Shown here piece after piece: positions 23,171 through 34,739 of a stretch of 64,000 nt of DNA (position 1 is its first letter; each line of letters starts with the position of its first letter). Both the position numbers and the translations under genes were made by a program. This DNA comes from Agrostemma githago (Eukaryota > Streptophyta > Magnoliopsida > Caryophyllales > Caryophyllaceae): the NCBI GenBank assembly GCA_958450325.1, contig OY288256.1, positions 42,674,953 to 42,738,952 of the forward strand. The letters run 5' to 3'. Below the pieces are notes generated by a model that ran no database searches, was not told the DNA's origin, and worked only from the letters and a program-made list of their open reading frames with translations.

Positions 23171-24761
23171 CCGTGGTCTATGCATTAGAGAAGTTTCGAT
23201 CTTATTTAATAGGGTCGAAAGTGACAATTTATACCGATCATGCGCCTTTGAAGTACCTTCTCGTGAAGCAGGAAGCCAAACCAAGATTGCTACGATGGAT
23301 CCTCCTACTTTTGGAATTCGACCTAGAGATAAAGGACAAGAAGGGCGCTGAAAATTCTGTGGCAGACCACGTTTCTAGATTTCCATTGCAGGACGGAGGC
23401 GATACTTCACCGATAGATGATTCTTTTCCTGATGATATTTTGATGGCTATTGGTATAATGGATACTCCGTGGTATGATGACTATGCTAATTTTCTTTTAG
23501 GTAAAATAATGCCGCATGATTTCTCATATCAACAGAAGAAGCGGTTCCTACATGATGTTCGGCAATATTTCTGGGATGATCCATATCTTTTCAAGGAGTG
23601 TGCCGACGGACTTTTTAGGCAATGCATACCGCAATGGGAAACCAATGCCATCTTGGAAGCCTTTCATTCCTCGTCTTATTGTGGTCACCACGGTCACGCT
23701 AGGACTGTGGCTAAGGTACTTCAGTCAGGTTTTTATTGGCCATCTTTGTTTTCTGATGCCAAGTCATTTGTTTCAGGATGTGATGCTTGTCATAGGACGG
23801 GAAATATCTCCCGGAGGCATGAGATGCCTCAGGTCGGTATTTTGGAGGTAGAAATTTTCGATGTTTGGGGCATCGACTATCAAGGTCCCTTCCCGACAAG
23901 TCGAGGTAATAGGTACATTTTAGTAGCTTTGGACTACGTATCTAAGTGGGTAGAAGTCGTTGCCTCGGTACATTGTGACGCTAAACCATCATACAACTTT
24001 TCAAGAAGATTATATTTCCACGTTTTAACTTCCCCTGAGTCGTCATTAGTGATGGAGGTATGCACTTTAAAGAAAAACAACTTATTGCCTTATTGTCTAA
24101 ATATGGTGTTATGCATCGCAGAGGTTTGGGGTATCACCCCCAAACTAGTGGACAGGTCGAAGTTTCCAACTGGGAGCTTAAGGACATTTTGGCAATGGTT
24201 GTCTCGAAGTCAAGAAAAGATTGGAGCTTGAAACTGGATGACACTCTATGGGCGTATAGGACTGCCTATAAGACACCGATTGGTACATCGCCTTATCGGT
24301 TGGTTTATGGGAAGTCCTGTCACTTACCCGTAGAGTTGGAGCATAAAGCTTGGTGAGCCGTTAAAGAGATGAATTTTGACCCAAAATTGTGTGGCGAAAA
24401 TCGACTTTTACAGTTAGATGAGCTCGAGGAGTTCCGGATGAATGCCTACAATAGTGCCCGTATCTACAAAGAGAAGACAAAAAGGTGGCACAATAAGCGT
24501 ATCATTCCGAGGGAGTTTAAAGCAGGCAAAAAGGTATTATTGTTTAATTCTCGTCTTCGTCTTTTTCCTGGAAAATTAAAATCCAGATGGTCCGGCCCCT
24601 ATACGGTGATTTTGGTCTCTAAATTTGGGTCGGTTGAGCTTGAAAACTCTATCACGGGAAATCGCTTTAAGGTCAATGGTCACCAAATAAAGCATTACCA
24701 CGAGAAAGGTGAGACAGGAGGAGAAGTCGAGGTTTTGTACCTCGATACAGTCACCATCTGA
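23171..24761 (+). pseudogene. E1 RNase H (rest) and integrase
   Basis: The frame opens with YALEKFRSYLIGSKVTIYTD (RNase H) and HVSRF. The integrase zinc region has an HHGH...CDACH pattern (23680-23800). The catalytic core shows WGIDYQGPF (first Asp), then a frameshift near 23985, HRRGLGYHPQTSGQVE and WAYRTAYKTPIGTSPYRLVY. A TGA stop lies at 24356. The C-terminal region includes FPGKLKSRWSGPYTV, the GPY/F motif. The ORF ends at 24761. There is no chromodomain, consistent with Athila. Confidence 0.88.
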
Positions 24762-24970
24762 GCAAGGTGACTACGGTCGTGCGGGACCTTAAACCAGCGC
24801 TGACCGGGAGGCAACCCGGGTTGTAAAACATTTGTACCCGCATTTAGTTAGTTAGAGCATATTTAATTTTCTGCATTATAGATTTTTGTGCGGGTGAGAA
24901 CGAGGGTCTAAAGGCCGAAATTGAGTTTTGCAGAGAACATGCTTCTGACGGAAAACTGGAATGGGTCAAC

Positions 24971-25050
24971 AATAGTCGACCGACTATTTTTATATTCGGC
25001 CGACTATTCTTATTGATGGACAACTATTGTTATAGTCGGTCGACAATTCT
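24971..25050 (+). promoter_or_regulatory. E1 palindrome cluster 3' of integrase
   Basis: Four copies, partly decayed, of the ATAGTCGACCGACTAT motif (24973, 24993, 25013, 25032). It is the same word family as the LTR array. Confidence 0.6.
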
Positions 25051-25415
25051 GGCAAAAATCGCGCACCTTGGCAGATTATTTCCGTTACATAAGTCATATT
25101 TTCTCTCCTTACTCTATTACTTCAGTTCATTTTTTTTTGAAAAAATAAGCCTTAAACCCTATTCTTTCTCTCTCTCACTCCTCCCACCTATCCCCATTCT
25201 TAACATTCATCTTCTACCCATCAATCTTCATCTTCAACCTCCTTACCCAACTCTCTTTCTCCATCCTTATCCTCTAACCTTGTCATATTTTGCTATTTTC
25301 TTGTCTCTACTTGAAGTTGCTACTACTTTCTTGCCAAATCAGTAAGTTTTCTTGTGTTTTTCGTAACTTGAAGTTGTTTTTCGTCTTCCGCCTGCGTTTT
25401 CTGCTGTCCACAGGG

Positions 25416-25510
25416 AGTCACCGACTATCGGAATAGTCGGACGACTATTTTGATTGTCGGTCGACGGTTTTAATTGTCGGGCGACTATTCCGATTGTTGG
25501 ATGACTATCG
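25416..25510 (+). promoter_or_regulatory. E1 palindrome cluster before env-position ORF
   Basis: About six derivatives (AGTCACCGACTATC, AGTCGGACGACTAT, TGTCGGTCGACGGT, TGTCGGGCGACTAT, TGTTGGATGACTAT) at nearly regular 18-20 bp spacing, about 260 bp upstream of the ORF ATG. The array is more degenerate than in the LTR. Confidence 0.6.
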
Positions 25511-25766
25511 TTTCTTTCGGGCGATTTTTCGCGATTTTCTGGGTTTCTGTCGTGGTTTTTTAGAGGTAGTTTTCGGACTTTGATTACAGATTGTGGCATA
25601 GTTTGTGTCAAATTTCTTCTATTGCTCAAATTGTTTACCCAAATTAATTAATTTCTTTCACATTATAATGTTTTTACCCAAATTTTAGTTATGATTTCAA
25701 TTGATTTGGGGGTTTTTGTGTGAGTCGTAGTACACTAGTCTGATTTCTTTGCTATTTCAGGTCGAA

Positions 25767-27302
25767 ATGGATTGAAGGAAAAGACAACATCGGGGAAGCA
25801 CAAGGCGTCGGGTCGACATTAGCCGGGAGTCAGCACCGACTCAGGATCTCGTTCCATATTCTGAGCAGAGCATACCGGAATACCCCGACATTCGGTTTAC
25901 CTCGGAAGATCAGAGGGAGCGCTTCGTCCGGTTGGCAACTCTTAAGGTAGTCCCGACACGTTTTCTAGACCGTGAGGTCTTGAACATGTTGAGCATTTAT
26001 CAGCATGTTGTTGACTTAGTGAATGGTACTGGTATGAGTGGGCTTATTTATATGCTTGAATTCACATATAAGAGTCTGACTCTAGAGTTTTTTAGTAGTT
26101 TTAATTTCTTTAGTGACACGAATTGGGACACACCATGCATATTATTTAGACTCTTTAACACGATTTTTTCTAGGACCGTTCGCAAGTTCGGTCAGCTTTT
26201 GGGTGTCACTAGCGAAGGGGACTCAATACATCCCCCTCGCCGTCTAGCCAACGAAATATGGTCTTGTATTTCTGATCGTAATACGGGTCGTAAGCGGGGC
26301 AACGAAGTCCACCACCTGGGCATCCGATATTGGCTTCGTCTTTTAGGGTGCACCATTTACGGATGTACAGAGCTAAATAACGTTAATGCTGATGAGTTAG
26401 AGAGTCTAGCAGGCTATCTTAACATCGATAGCAGACGGCCATATGTCATGAACGTGGCCGTCCTCGTTGCCCACCATTTCCAACATATCGGGAATGAGCT
26501 TCTAGCTGTCATTCATTAAGGGGGTCTCGTTTCACACATTGGTCGTAGGCTATTTCCGGACTTCCCGTGCGGGAAAGACCCTATAGGACATGACCTACTA
26601 CCTTCCGCGCGACTCGATAGTCGCCTTCTTAACTTTTCTGTCCTTAGGGGTCTTCTTTGGATAGGTCCAGATTTGCGTTGGCGCATAGCGAAAGGTGACT
26701 CTGTTATTCTCCCGTATAATCTACAACCTCTCACCCCTTTCCCCCAGCTCCCCTTTAGTCCTGGCATGGACCCTCCACCGTATCACTCCTATTTGCTACC
26801 ACTTAGGAGGGATCTTCAGACCGCCACACACTTCACACCCGAGATGGGTGGACCGTTTCGACCTTCTCGACAATCTCGAGGGGGTGGCCGATCGACTAGC
26901 CGTGCATCACATACACCATCTTTTGCGGCTGGACCTTCGGGCCCACCATGGCCTCTTTATGCATTTCCATATACTGATTATTCTAACGTGTCTGCATTTT
27001 CGGCCAACTTCGTGCCTCCTCCACCATATGTTCCACCTGCAGTCGTCGACCAAGCGGCGATCCCTGGAATGCTTAATGAGTTGTGCCACCGGATGACCAC
27101 GGTACAACTAAATCAGGCACTTTCCGACTTTCCATTTTACAATAATTCAGTGCAGCTCGGCCAGATCCCTCCTACAGCTTGGCACCCGACTTACTACACC
27201 TATCCCGAGGGAGGTTATGATAACAATGATGGGAATGAGGAGGGAGATTATGATAGTGGAAGTGGTAGTCAGGAGGAGAGTGGTGACGAGATCTCCGATT
27301 AG
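25767..27302 (+). pseudogene. E1 env-position ORF (ATHILA ORF-1-like), broken
   Basis: Athila elements carry an extra ORF after pol whose function is unknown; it sits where retroviruses have env. The ATG at 25767 is followed by a basic N-terminus (RKRQHRGSTRRR). TGA at codon 3 (25773-25775) and TAA at 26517-26519 interrupt an otherwise continuous frame of about 510 codons. The middle has conserved-looking blocks also seen in E3 (FGQLLG, GIRYWLRLLG). The C-terminus is proline-rich, then acidic (GNEEGDYDSGSGSQEE). I see no signal peptide or convincing membrane span, so a role as an envelope protein is not supported. Confidence 0.7.
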
Positions 27303-28332
27303 GACGGTTTGGGGAGGTCTCCGCTTGTATATTCATCTTGTAAGTAGTTCTTCTTTTTCTTTTTTTGCACTTCCATCGTTTTGCATTCCTTCCCCGAATT
27401 TATTGTTGCCTCTTATTGTTTGCTGTACACAATGAGGGCATTGTGTGATTTGGTTTGGGGAGGGTATGCGTCTGTCTGTTTCCATCCATTTGCATATTTC
27501 TTGCATTTCTGTTTACATAAAAAAATCAAAAAAAAAATCATCAAAAATATGTTTTTGCATTTAGTCGAGTCTTAGTGGAGTCGGAATGCTATGTAGCGAT
27601 GATGATAATGCTTCTATGTCTTCATTTAGTTGCTTATACTTGTGTGCCGTTAGAGTTTTTGTCCACAATCACATGCGGCATTCTTGCATCTTTGGTTAAC
27701 TTTACTGAACGAATAAACTTGACTCATTGTTGGCAAACTACTCAGATTTGTAAGGAATTAGAGCCTTAAACTGATGACATTCATGATCAGTTTCATTTAG
27801 GTTGAGAGTAGTACTTCTTATGAGGCATGTAATATCAAACCGCATAAGCATGACATTCGTCTCTTAGGTACCTGTACATTTTTGACTCGTGGTTTTGACA
27901 TGTGCGAAAAAGGCAAATCCTTTATTTTATCTGATTCCCATAAGCCTCACATAGCCAAATTGACCTGTTTGACCCGTTTATTAACTACATGCCATAATTT
28001 GCCTACCTTAGTCAACCTAGTTGATGAATTGGACGGAATTGTTTTTTTTTTTTCGGGTTGATTTTGGTACCATGATGATTGAAAAAAGAAAAAAAAAGGA
28101 ATTGAGAAGAAAAATGAAAAAGAAAAAAAAAACAATGAAAGAAAAATTTAATGAAAAAAAAGAAAGGAAAGAAAAAATGAAGTGAAACTAGAAGAAGAAT
28201 GTGTTTTTGCTATGAGAAAAGAATTGATCTCTCTAATTTCATAGTTGTTAAGATGGGTGACCTCCTGGGAAGGCTCTTCAATTTGTATGTTGAAATTAAA
28301 TAATATTGGAATGACTCAACTATAAAGCTAGT
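27303..28332 (+). other. E1 3' non-coding region with internal polypurine-like tract
   Basis: 27431-27464 reads AATGAGGGCATTGTG then TTTGGTTTGGGGAGGG. It is the counterpart of an internal GAGGACATTG...AGTGTGGGGGAG element in E2 and E3. An A/G-rich run at 28079-28185 likewise has counterparts at the same place in E2 and E3. The region ends at the E3 insertion; TSD CTAGT is at 28328-28332. Confidence 0.7.
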
Positions 28333-30188
28333 TGATCGCCTCCCAATCGGATCGGTCGTTAACGAAGGACGGGGGATCAAACGATATTTATAGACTCGGA
28401 ATAACACAAAAACTACTAGAGTAATCGTGGTAACTCGAGGTCGGTCGTCCACAGGGAACGGTGTGTTGACAATCGAGTTTAAAGCGGTGTGTTTGATGTC
28501 TAGATGGGGGTTTTCTAAGGGTCGAGTCTATACTAGAGGAATGTCTATGATGATAGCTAGAGGTAATCAATCTAGGGAAAGGTGTTAGGGGGAAGTCGGG
28601 ATTCGGTACTTGGAGTCTAAGAAGGTCGGAATCGAGTTTTTGTTGCAACATTGATAAAGGAGAATGTCACCTTTCGGTTTCTTTACCTAACTCACCTAAA
28701 AACCCGCTTTCGCGGCGAATAAGGGTAAGTCTCTAGCTTATGGTAATTTCTACCCCGAGTTTCCCCATATTGATAGAAACTAGTCAAGGTCGGTCTAGTT
28801 GGCCTGACTAAAACAACAATGACATAACAACCATAGACAAGATAAACCAACATGCAAGCAACCCACCAACATCCCTATATTCAAATAATCCAAGTCCCCA
28901 TCCCTAAACCCCCCAACAAGAAATCTACTCACTAATCATGTTGGAAAACAATAAAATATTAACTAAGGAGAAAGTCACTATAACATGCATATTAACTAGA
29001 TCTAAGGAAACTAACAACACTAATATGATCTAAACAAGACAATGATGAAAAAATAACATTAAAACTAAATTAGAGATTAGGGAGTGGAAGAGAAGTATAC
29101 CAACTATGAAGATCTATAAGAAATAATAATGTTGCATGAATAAAGATTGAATCTTTGATGAATAAAATGGAGAACTTGTCACTATCCTCCAAATAAACCC
29201 AACAAATCTTCAAATAAAACTAGAATAATAATCTTGAATCTTTGATGAAGAAGATGAAGAATTTGTCACTTAATTCTTCAATAACCCAACAAATCTTCAA
29301 AATAATCTTCTACAAACTTGTAATCTAGAGAATTGTTGATAGAACTAAGTAGATCTACTACTAATTACTATGTAAATTACTAGAATTATGGAGGATTCTT
29401 TACTAGAATACTACTAAGAGGATGGTTTTTCTATACTAATGAAGGGGTGAAGTGATGGATGGATGCCTCTACTACACTAATGATGGGATGCCTCTACTAC
29501 ACCAATGATGGGATGCCTTGGGCAAAAAAATTAGGGTAGATATATATATAGTAGTCTCTTAATGGGTATTTAACCTAAAGCCCAAATCCACTTTATGCTC
29601 CATTAGTGAGACAATCTCCCTTAGCATCTTCATGGGGTGAAACTTCGCCCTGCGGACTTTGACGATAATTCCCACCGGGTGAAAATTTCGCCCGGTGAGA
29701 TTTTCTTCCTTTTATGGCGTTTTTGGCTCTTCCCTCCATCAGGCGAAATTTCACCCGGTGGGCGAAGTTTCGCCCGGTCAGTTTCGCCCGGTGGGGAGGT
29801 CTCGGAAAATCTTCGGGGAGGGATTTTTACCGTCGGGTGAAATTTCGCCCGGTGGTGACTCACCGGGTGAAATTTCGCCCGGTCATTTCTTGGCCTCTAT
29901 TCTTGTCTCATTCTTCGTCGATTGATTGGATGGCTTTAAACTTTAAGCTGTGTGCTTTGCTCTTTGGACGGTTTTCCCTTCTCTTGTGCTTGTGGAAGCT
30001 CAATCGCGATTTTGGTGCCAAATCCTATCAAAATGATAGAAAAACTACCAAAAACACGTAAAACGCACAAGAGGGACGCTAATGCGAGAAGTACGCAAAA
30101 TATGGCGATAATCGCACTGAAGACTCGCAAAGCGAGGGGAAAACGGGTCTAAATGGGAGGAAAAACGATCTAAATTTAGTACACAACA
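28333..30188 (-). mobile_element. 3' LTR of E3
   Basis: 1856 bp. On the minus strand it opens TGTTGTGTACTAAATTTAG (30188) and ends GGCGATCA (28333). It differs from the other LTR by scattered substitutions and small indels, roughly two percent by eye. Confidence 0.93.
29538..29882 (-). promoter_or_regulatory. E3 3' LTR: palindrome array and TATA
   Basis: About eight copies of a GGGTGAAATTTCGCCC-type imperfect palindrome lie at 29634-29882. Variants mix TTTCGCCC and TTTCACCC arms. On the minus strand the array precedes a TATATATATA box (29538-29550) by about 85 bp. Confidence 0.65.
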
Positions 30189-32395
30189 ATTCCCCCACAC
30201 TAAACCGTTGCTCGTCCTCGAGCAAAGACCCAAAAAGAAATTACAAACTACTACTACTAGCTAGACTATGCTATGCCGATACGGGGCAATTAACGGGCCC
30301 GCTCCGTCCCTTCAACTCACATCGAAATACTTATGAGGTAAAGTACTCCCATGCAAGGCAAGGTGGGGCTTGCTCAAAATAGTGGATGCGACTAAACACA
30401 CAAAAACACATAACACGAAAGAATAGACGCATCCAAAGCAAAAATAAAACACCGAATCCCTCATCGAGACGGCGGGGAAAGACACCGATTACTTACCTAA
30501 AACAACAATAAACTTCCAAGATAAATGACCCATGTAGACAAGGACCAAAGTCTAATACTATGACAATTAAGCAATATAGATGTTGATAACTTAGCCTAAG
30601 TCCGCCTAATCTTCTAAAGGGGTACTACGGGGCGTATAACGGAGTGGAAAAAGTGAACCACGGATTCATTCGACACTGTAGGTAGGTGCAGTCCCAACGG
30701 ACTCGAAACTCATCACCGCTATCTTCCGACCTCGGGATTCGGTTCTCTAGTTGGCACTTCACGACGACGAATCGATCAAAGGGCATTTTTTTTAAGGAGA
30801 CGTTTTTGATAATTTGATTTTCATTTGAAGCTCCTTTTCTTCTCCTTTGCTTTTCTTTGTTTTTCATATTTTTGTGCCCTTTTTCTCTTGCTTTGGTTTG
30901 CCCTTTTTGGCTTTTGATGTGGTTTGTAACCAAGCTAGGAGGTTATTTTGGTGTAAACTTATTGTGATAATGTATAGGTGGAGGAAAAATAGGTAATTGA
31001 GAACGCGCGCCATTCCCGGATGACCCACAAAAGATGGAAGAAATTTGGACTAAAGGTGCAATGGTCATTCGAGCAAGGTCACCTAGAAAACGGGATGTGG
31101 GAACCAAGGCCTAACTCCTCCATGGGTGGTCAAGGTGGTCAAATGCAAACCCCGAAGTAAACCTCTAGTAGAAAAGGTGGACTCAAAGCTAAAGGATCAA
31201 AAAATTCATTGCCTTAGAGTCATTCTACTAGAATACGGTCCAAAATCTACAATGGGTTATCTATAATGGAATGTAAACTCATGTAATAAGTTTGTAATCG
31301 GGTTTTCGAAAATTTTTAATCCTAGACGCACTATACAAAAACAAAAGAAACACATGAAAATGACAGCAAATAAAAGAAAACACAAGTAAAGTCATGAACT
31401 CCATACTCCATCATCATTAAAGCACACAAAATCAACCACAACACCCAAATGCTCAACTTCGAAAGCCTCCAAATAGCAACAACCTAACTCCTCTACAAAA
31501 TTCAAGGAGAAAGAAGGAAGGAAGTTACCAAGCGGGTGCTTTCATAATCTCTTCAAATCGCGCTATTAAGGTGGTGGTTACCTGTAAGAGTAGAGAACAA
31601 GACCATACACGGGACACGAAACATAACGAGAAATGAGAAAAGAAAAGGACAAGAAAAGAAAAATGTTTTTGATTTTTCGAATTTTTCAAATTTTTCAAAT
31701 TTTTATGGATTTTTAAAAGATTTTTGAAGAAATAAAAGATAATAGACTCCTCCCCCACACTAAAACTGTACATTGTCCTCAATGGACAAGTAGGGGAAGA
31801 TTGAAAAAGACGGAAAAGAAAAATAAGAAAAATCTTTTTGGATTTTGACGAATTTTCGAATGTTTTTGGGTTTTTTAATTTTTTGAATGTTTTTGGATTT
31901 TTCAAAAAATTTGAGAAAAGAAAAGGAAAATAAATAAAAAAAGAAAGCGGTAAAATAGTGGCGGGCCTAGGTGCAACCACATCACCTAGACCCTAGCCAA
32001 GTGGCTAAGAAAATGAAAATGAAAGAAAATAAAATGAAAGGGTGAAAAATTGGGCGTAGGTGTAGTCACGTCACCTAGCCCGGATTAAGAAAAATTGAGA
32101 AAATTGATTAGAAATTTGGATTTTCAAAGGGTCAATGGCTTAATCACATCGCCAAGAGACCGGGAGCATTACCAAGGCCGCGACGGCCACAAAAAATCAT
32201 TAAATGGGACGGTGGGACAGCTTGCAATTTTGTTCAAGATAAAACAATCACAATGGTTATAATGATGGAACAAGGTATAAGGAACAACATCAATGCAAAG
32301 ATATATAGTTGTAGATGATTAAGACTCACCGACTCCACACATATATACCCACAACATAAACAAACCATATAATCTACCGACTCTTGTAGGGGTGT
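30189..32395 (-). other. E3 3' non-coding region with two polypurine tracts
   Basis: On the minus strand, just before the LTR, TTTAGTGTGGGGGAAT (30189-30204) is the plus-strand priming tract. A second copy, GAGGACAATGTACAG then TTTTAGTGTGGGGGAG, lies at 31748-31782. An A/G-rich run occupies about 30783-30905. No gene is supported here. Short ORFs at 31525-31980 and 30625-30933 are low complexity. Confidence 0.75.
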
Positions 32396-32867
32396 CTAGG
32401 TCGAATAGTCATTTGACGCAAAATAAGCTGTCGGAGTTCCATCACCGGCATAATCCCATACTCCTACATCCCCCGATTCGTTCAGTCGGAATTCACCTGG
32501 ACCTAAAGGTAGGTCCCAATTGTGACGGTTATAAATATTAATTCGGTATTTTTTGGGGACAAGTAAGGCTCGGTTGTGGCAAATGGAGACGAGGCGATGG
32601 TCAGCAACATTAAAGATCCAAGTAGGGAGGTACACCTCGTTTAGCCAAACACGACCGTCAATCGGTTTAAGGTGGTCGGTCGAATAACCCAAATTTTTCG
32701 CTATTAAAGTCACAAGACCACCACAGTCTACGGTAGGGCGTTGGTCAATAATAATTTGATAAAAGTGTAACGCCACAACGAGTGGTAGGTCAAGGGGGTA
32801 AGGGTTACCAAGTAAAGAGTCACTAATCAATTGTAAGACACACACATTAAGGTTAATGATATTGTCG
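32396..32867 (-). pseudogene. E3 env-position ORF, C-terminal part
   Basis: This continues the ORF that starts at 43200, after the E2 insertion. The frame is open to a stop at 32396-32398. It contains LGNPYPLDLPLVVALHFYQI, CGGLVTLIAKNLGY and a YNRHNWDLPLGPGEF tail. The join point lies within the TSD TGTCG, and the frame is uninterrupted if E2 plus one TSD is removed. No transmembrane segment is obvious. Confidence 0.75.
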
Positions 32868-34513
32868 TGATAAGTGTAGTTTGTAGTGCCTAATTTGCTG
32901 TGTTTTGGTCCCGTTTTCCTTGTGGAATCGCTCCTTGGGAGCGGTTTATGGGCTACTTATGCTTCCTCTAGTTCGTTTCAGGTTCCCGAGACCATTCATG
33001 AAGAGTTGGAGCGATTCCGACTCGATACATACACTTTTTGGAGCCTACGAAGTGAAGGAACGATCACTCGATGCCTTGGATTCAAACCCGAGACCTCGGG
33101 ACCCATTCCCGAGCCTCTTAGACTCAATCCCGAGCCCCGAGAATCGACGAGAAACCCATGAGAGGCAAGGAGGGACCAAAAAGTTCATATTGGAGGCCTA
33201 CAAAACTCATCCCCGACGGGAAGGGCCTCATCCCGTCCGGGATGTGGTGCGTGAATAGCATAGCTACTGTCCTGGGTCCGTCCCGATCGGGACCAACCCG
33301 TCCCGGTCGGGATCACGTCGTCCCGGTCGGGACCGATCCGTCCCGGTCGGGATGGAAGTGCTGCTGCGCGTGACTCTTTCTTTCCTCTCCTTCATTCTTG
33401 TAACCTTATAAATACTTCCATCTTGTATTGTTTATTTATCATAAATTACCCTAGACTCTCTTAGGCCTCCATTAAGCATTCAAACCCTAGATTAGTGTTC
33501 CTCACATTAGTTTTAATCTTCCTTTAATCTTTAGTTAATCATTGTAATTAGTCTTGTATTAAGGAGATTCTTGAAGATTATTCCAAGCTTGACAACCTTG
33601 GGGTTTTATTTGGGTTTCTTATTAATTCAAGTCCTCATCTTTTTCATCCTTGTTAGTTTGGTATAATCCTCTTCTCCCTTTTGCTTTTGTTCTTTGTTTA
33701 TTTACTCAAGTTTGAATCTTTACATATTGTTCTTGTTATTGTTTGTTCATTATGGATGTTTGGATGTTTGGTTTGTTTTCTCTTGTTTATGTTAGTTTCA
33801 TCTTGATAATGAGTGAGTAGTTCTCTTGTGGGGTTATTAGGGGGATTAAGGGTAGATTATGGGTGATTAGGGTTTGATTAGGGGTAAAGTTTACATCTTT
33901 GTTGCTAGTCTCATATTGGGCACACCATGTGTTTGATGATTTGCTTGTGTGGGTAGTAGTGGCCAATGCTTCCTATACTTGTTCTCTTCTTCTCATTGTT
34001 TGGCTAGTGTGTGATTGTGTTAGGGTATAGTCTTAGACACGAGAGTGCGGACTTGGATTTAGACCGAGAGCGCGAACCGACATTGACCTAGGTTTAGACG
34101 CGAGAGCGCAAACCGACTCTAGCAACTAGGAGACACCTAGACCCTTAACCACCCTATTACCCTTCTACACTTAAGAACCCGACCTAACCCTAATCCTTTC
34201 CATATTTGGTTCATCCTCCTAGTTAGTCGTCATTTCTCTAGTTTCATTGTTTAGTTAGTCTCTAGTTATTCCATTTAGTCTTGTTTTAGCTATCTCGTTA
34301 TTACTCTAGTTCATACTCCTCCTCAACCATCATAGTTTGTCAATTATTGTTCTCTTTGTGTTCGTTTGTGTAACTTAGCCTAGTTTTTAGTGGACCTAGT
34401 CTAGACTTTGCAATACCGTCTCCGTGGACACGATCCTGACTTACCCTAGCTACCTACTAGGTATAGTTGGTTGTTTATTGACGGTTGGGGACACGGCAAA
34501 ATCCCCACCATCA
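32868..34513 (+). mobile_element. 5' LTR of E2
   Basis: It opens TGATAAGTGTAGTTTGTAG and ends CCCACCATCA, three bases before the primer site. 1646 bp. Confidence 0.95.
33209..33414 (+). promoter_or_regulatory. E2 5' LTR: palindrome array and TATA
   Basis: Two looser copies (CCCCGACGGGAAG, ATCCCGTCCGGGAT) at 33209-33243 are followed by four copies of TCCCGRTCGGGA at 33272-33352. TATAAATA is at 33407-33414, about 55 bp further on. Confidence 0.7.
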
Positions 34514-34516
34514 ATT

Positions 34517-34534
34517 TGGCGCCGTTGCCGGGGA
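34517..34534 (+). other. Primer-binding site, tRNA-Asp type (E2)
   Basis: TGGCGCCGTTGCCGGGGA, a perfect complement of the tRNA-Asp 3' end, three bases after the LTR. Confidence 0.95.
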
Positions 34535-34739
34535 CGGTGCATTGTTTAGACTTAGTTTACTTCTAGCTTGACTTAGTAACCCTTTTTTGTGCTCTTCTAT
34601 CATCTCTTGTGCATATTTTAGGTTTTTTCTTGTTTTCATAGCTTTCTTTTCTCCTTGTCCTTCGTTGTGCCCGTTTATTGTCTTTGCCTAGTGCCCATAA
34701 AGCACTAGGTGGTCTTAAGTTTGCTTAAGTGTGTACTGT

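Larger units (their letters stand above)
24762..25766 (+). other. E1 spacer between integrase and env-position ORF
   Basis: Non-coding, about 1 kb. It contains two clusters of the E1 palindrome (listed separately) and a pyrimidine-rich stretch (25180-25330). A TATA box here is not clear. The layout matches the E3 spacer, where a TATA-like word follows the array. Confidence 0.6.
14124..28332 (+). mobile_element. E1: Athila-type LTR retrotransposon, 3' end missing
   Basis: In order: 5' LTR (14124-16827), tRNA-Asp primer site, gag, aspartic protease, RT, RNase H, integrase, an array-bearing spacer, an env-position ORF, and a 3' non-coding region with an internal polypurine-like tract. The 5' LTR carries two MITEs, a solo LTR of family F splits RNase H, and E3 is inserted in the 3' region. 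The 3' LTR is not found. Downstream of E3 the expected continuation is replaced by a CACTA fragment. All ORFs are broken, so this is an old, inactive copy. Confidence 0.9.

Noticed and set aside
25767..27302. Calling the post-pol ORFs of E1 and E3 a true envelope glycoprotein
   Set aside because: No signal peptide, membrane span or cleavage site visible, and the basic start looks nuclear. I keep the neutral name env-position ORF.
29634..30150. Several overlapping ORFs of 60-120 aa in the E3 LTRs
   Set aside because: They lie across the GGGTGAAATTTCGCCC array and read it in several frames and on both strands; low-complexity artefacts.
31525..31980. 151-aa minus-strand ORF rich in F, L, K and S
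   Set aside because: It derives from an AAAAATTTTTC-like low-complexity stretch in the E3 3' region.
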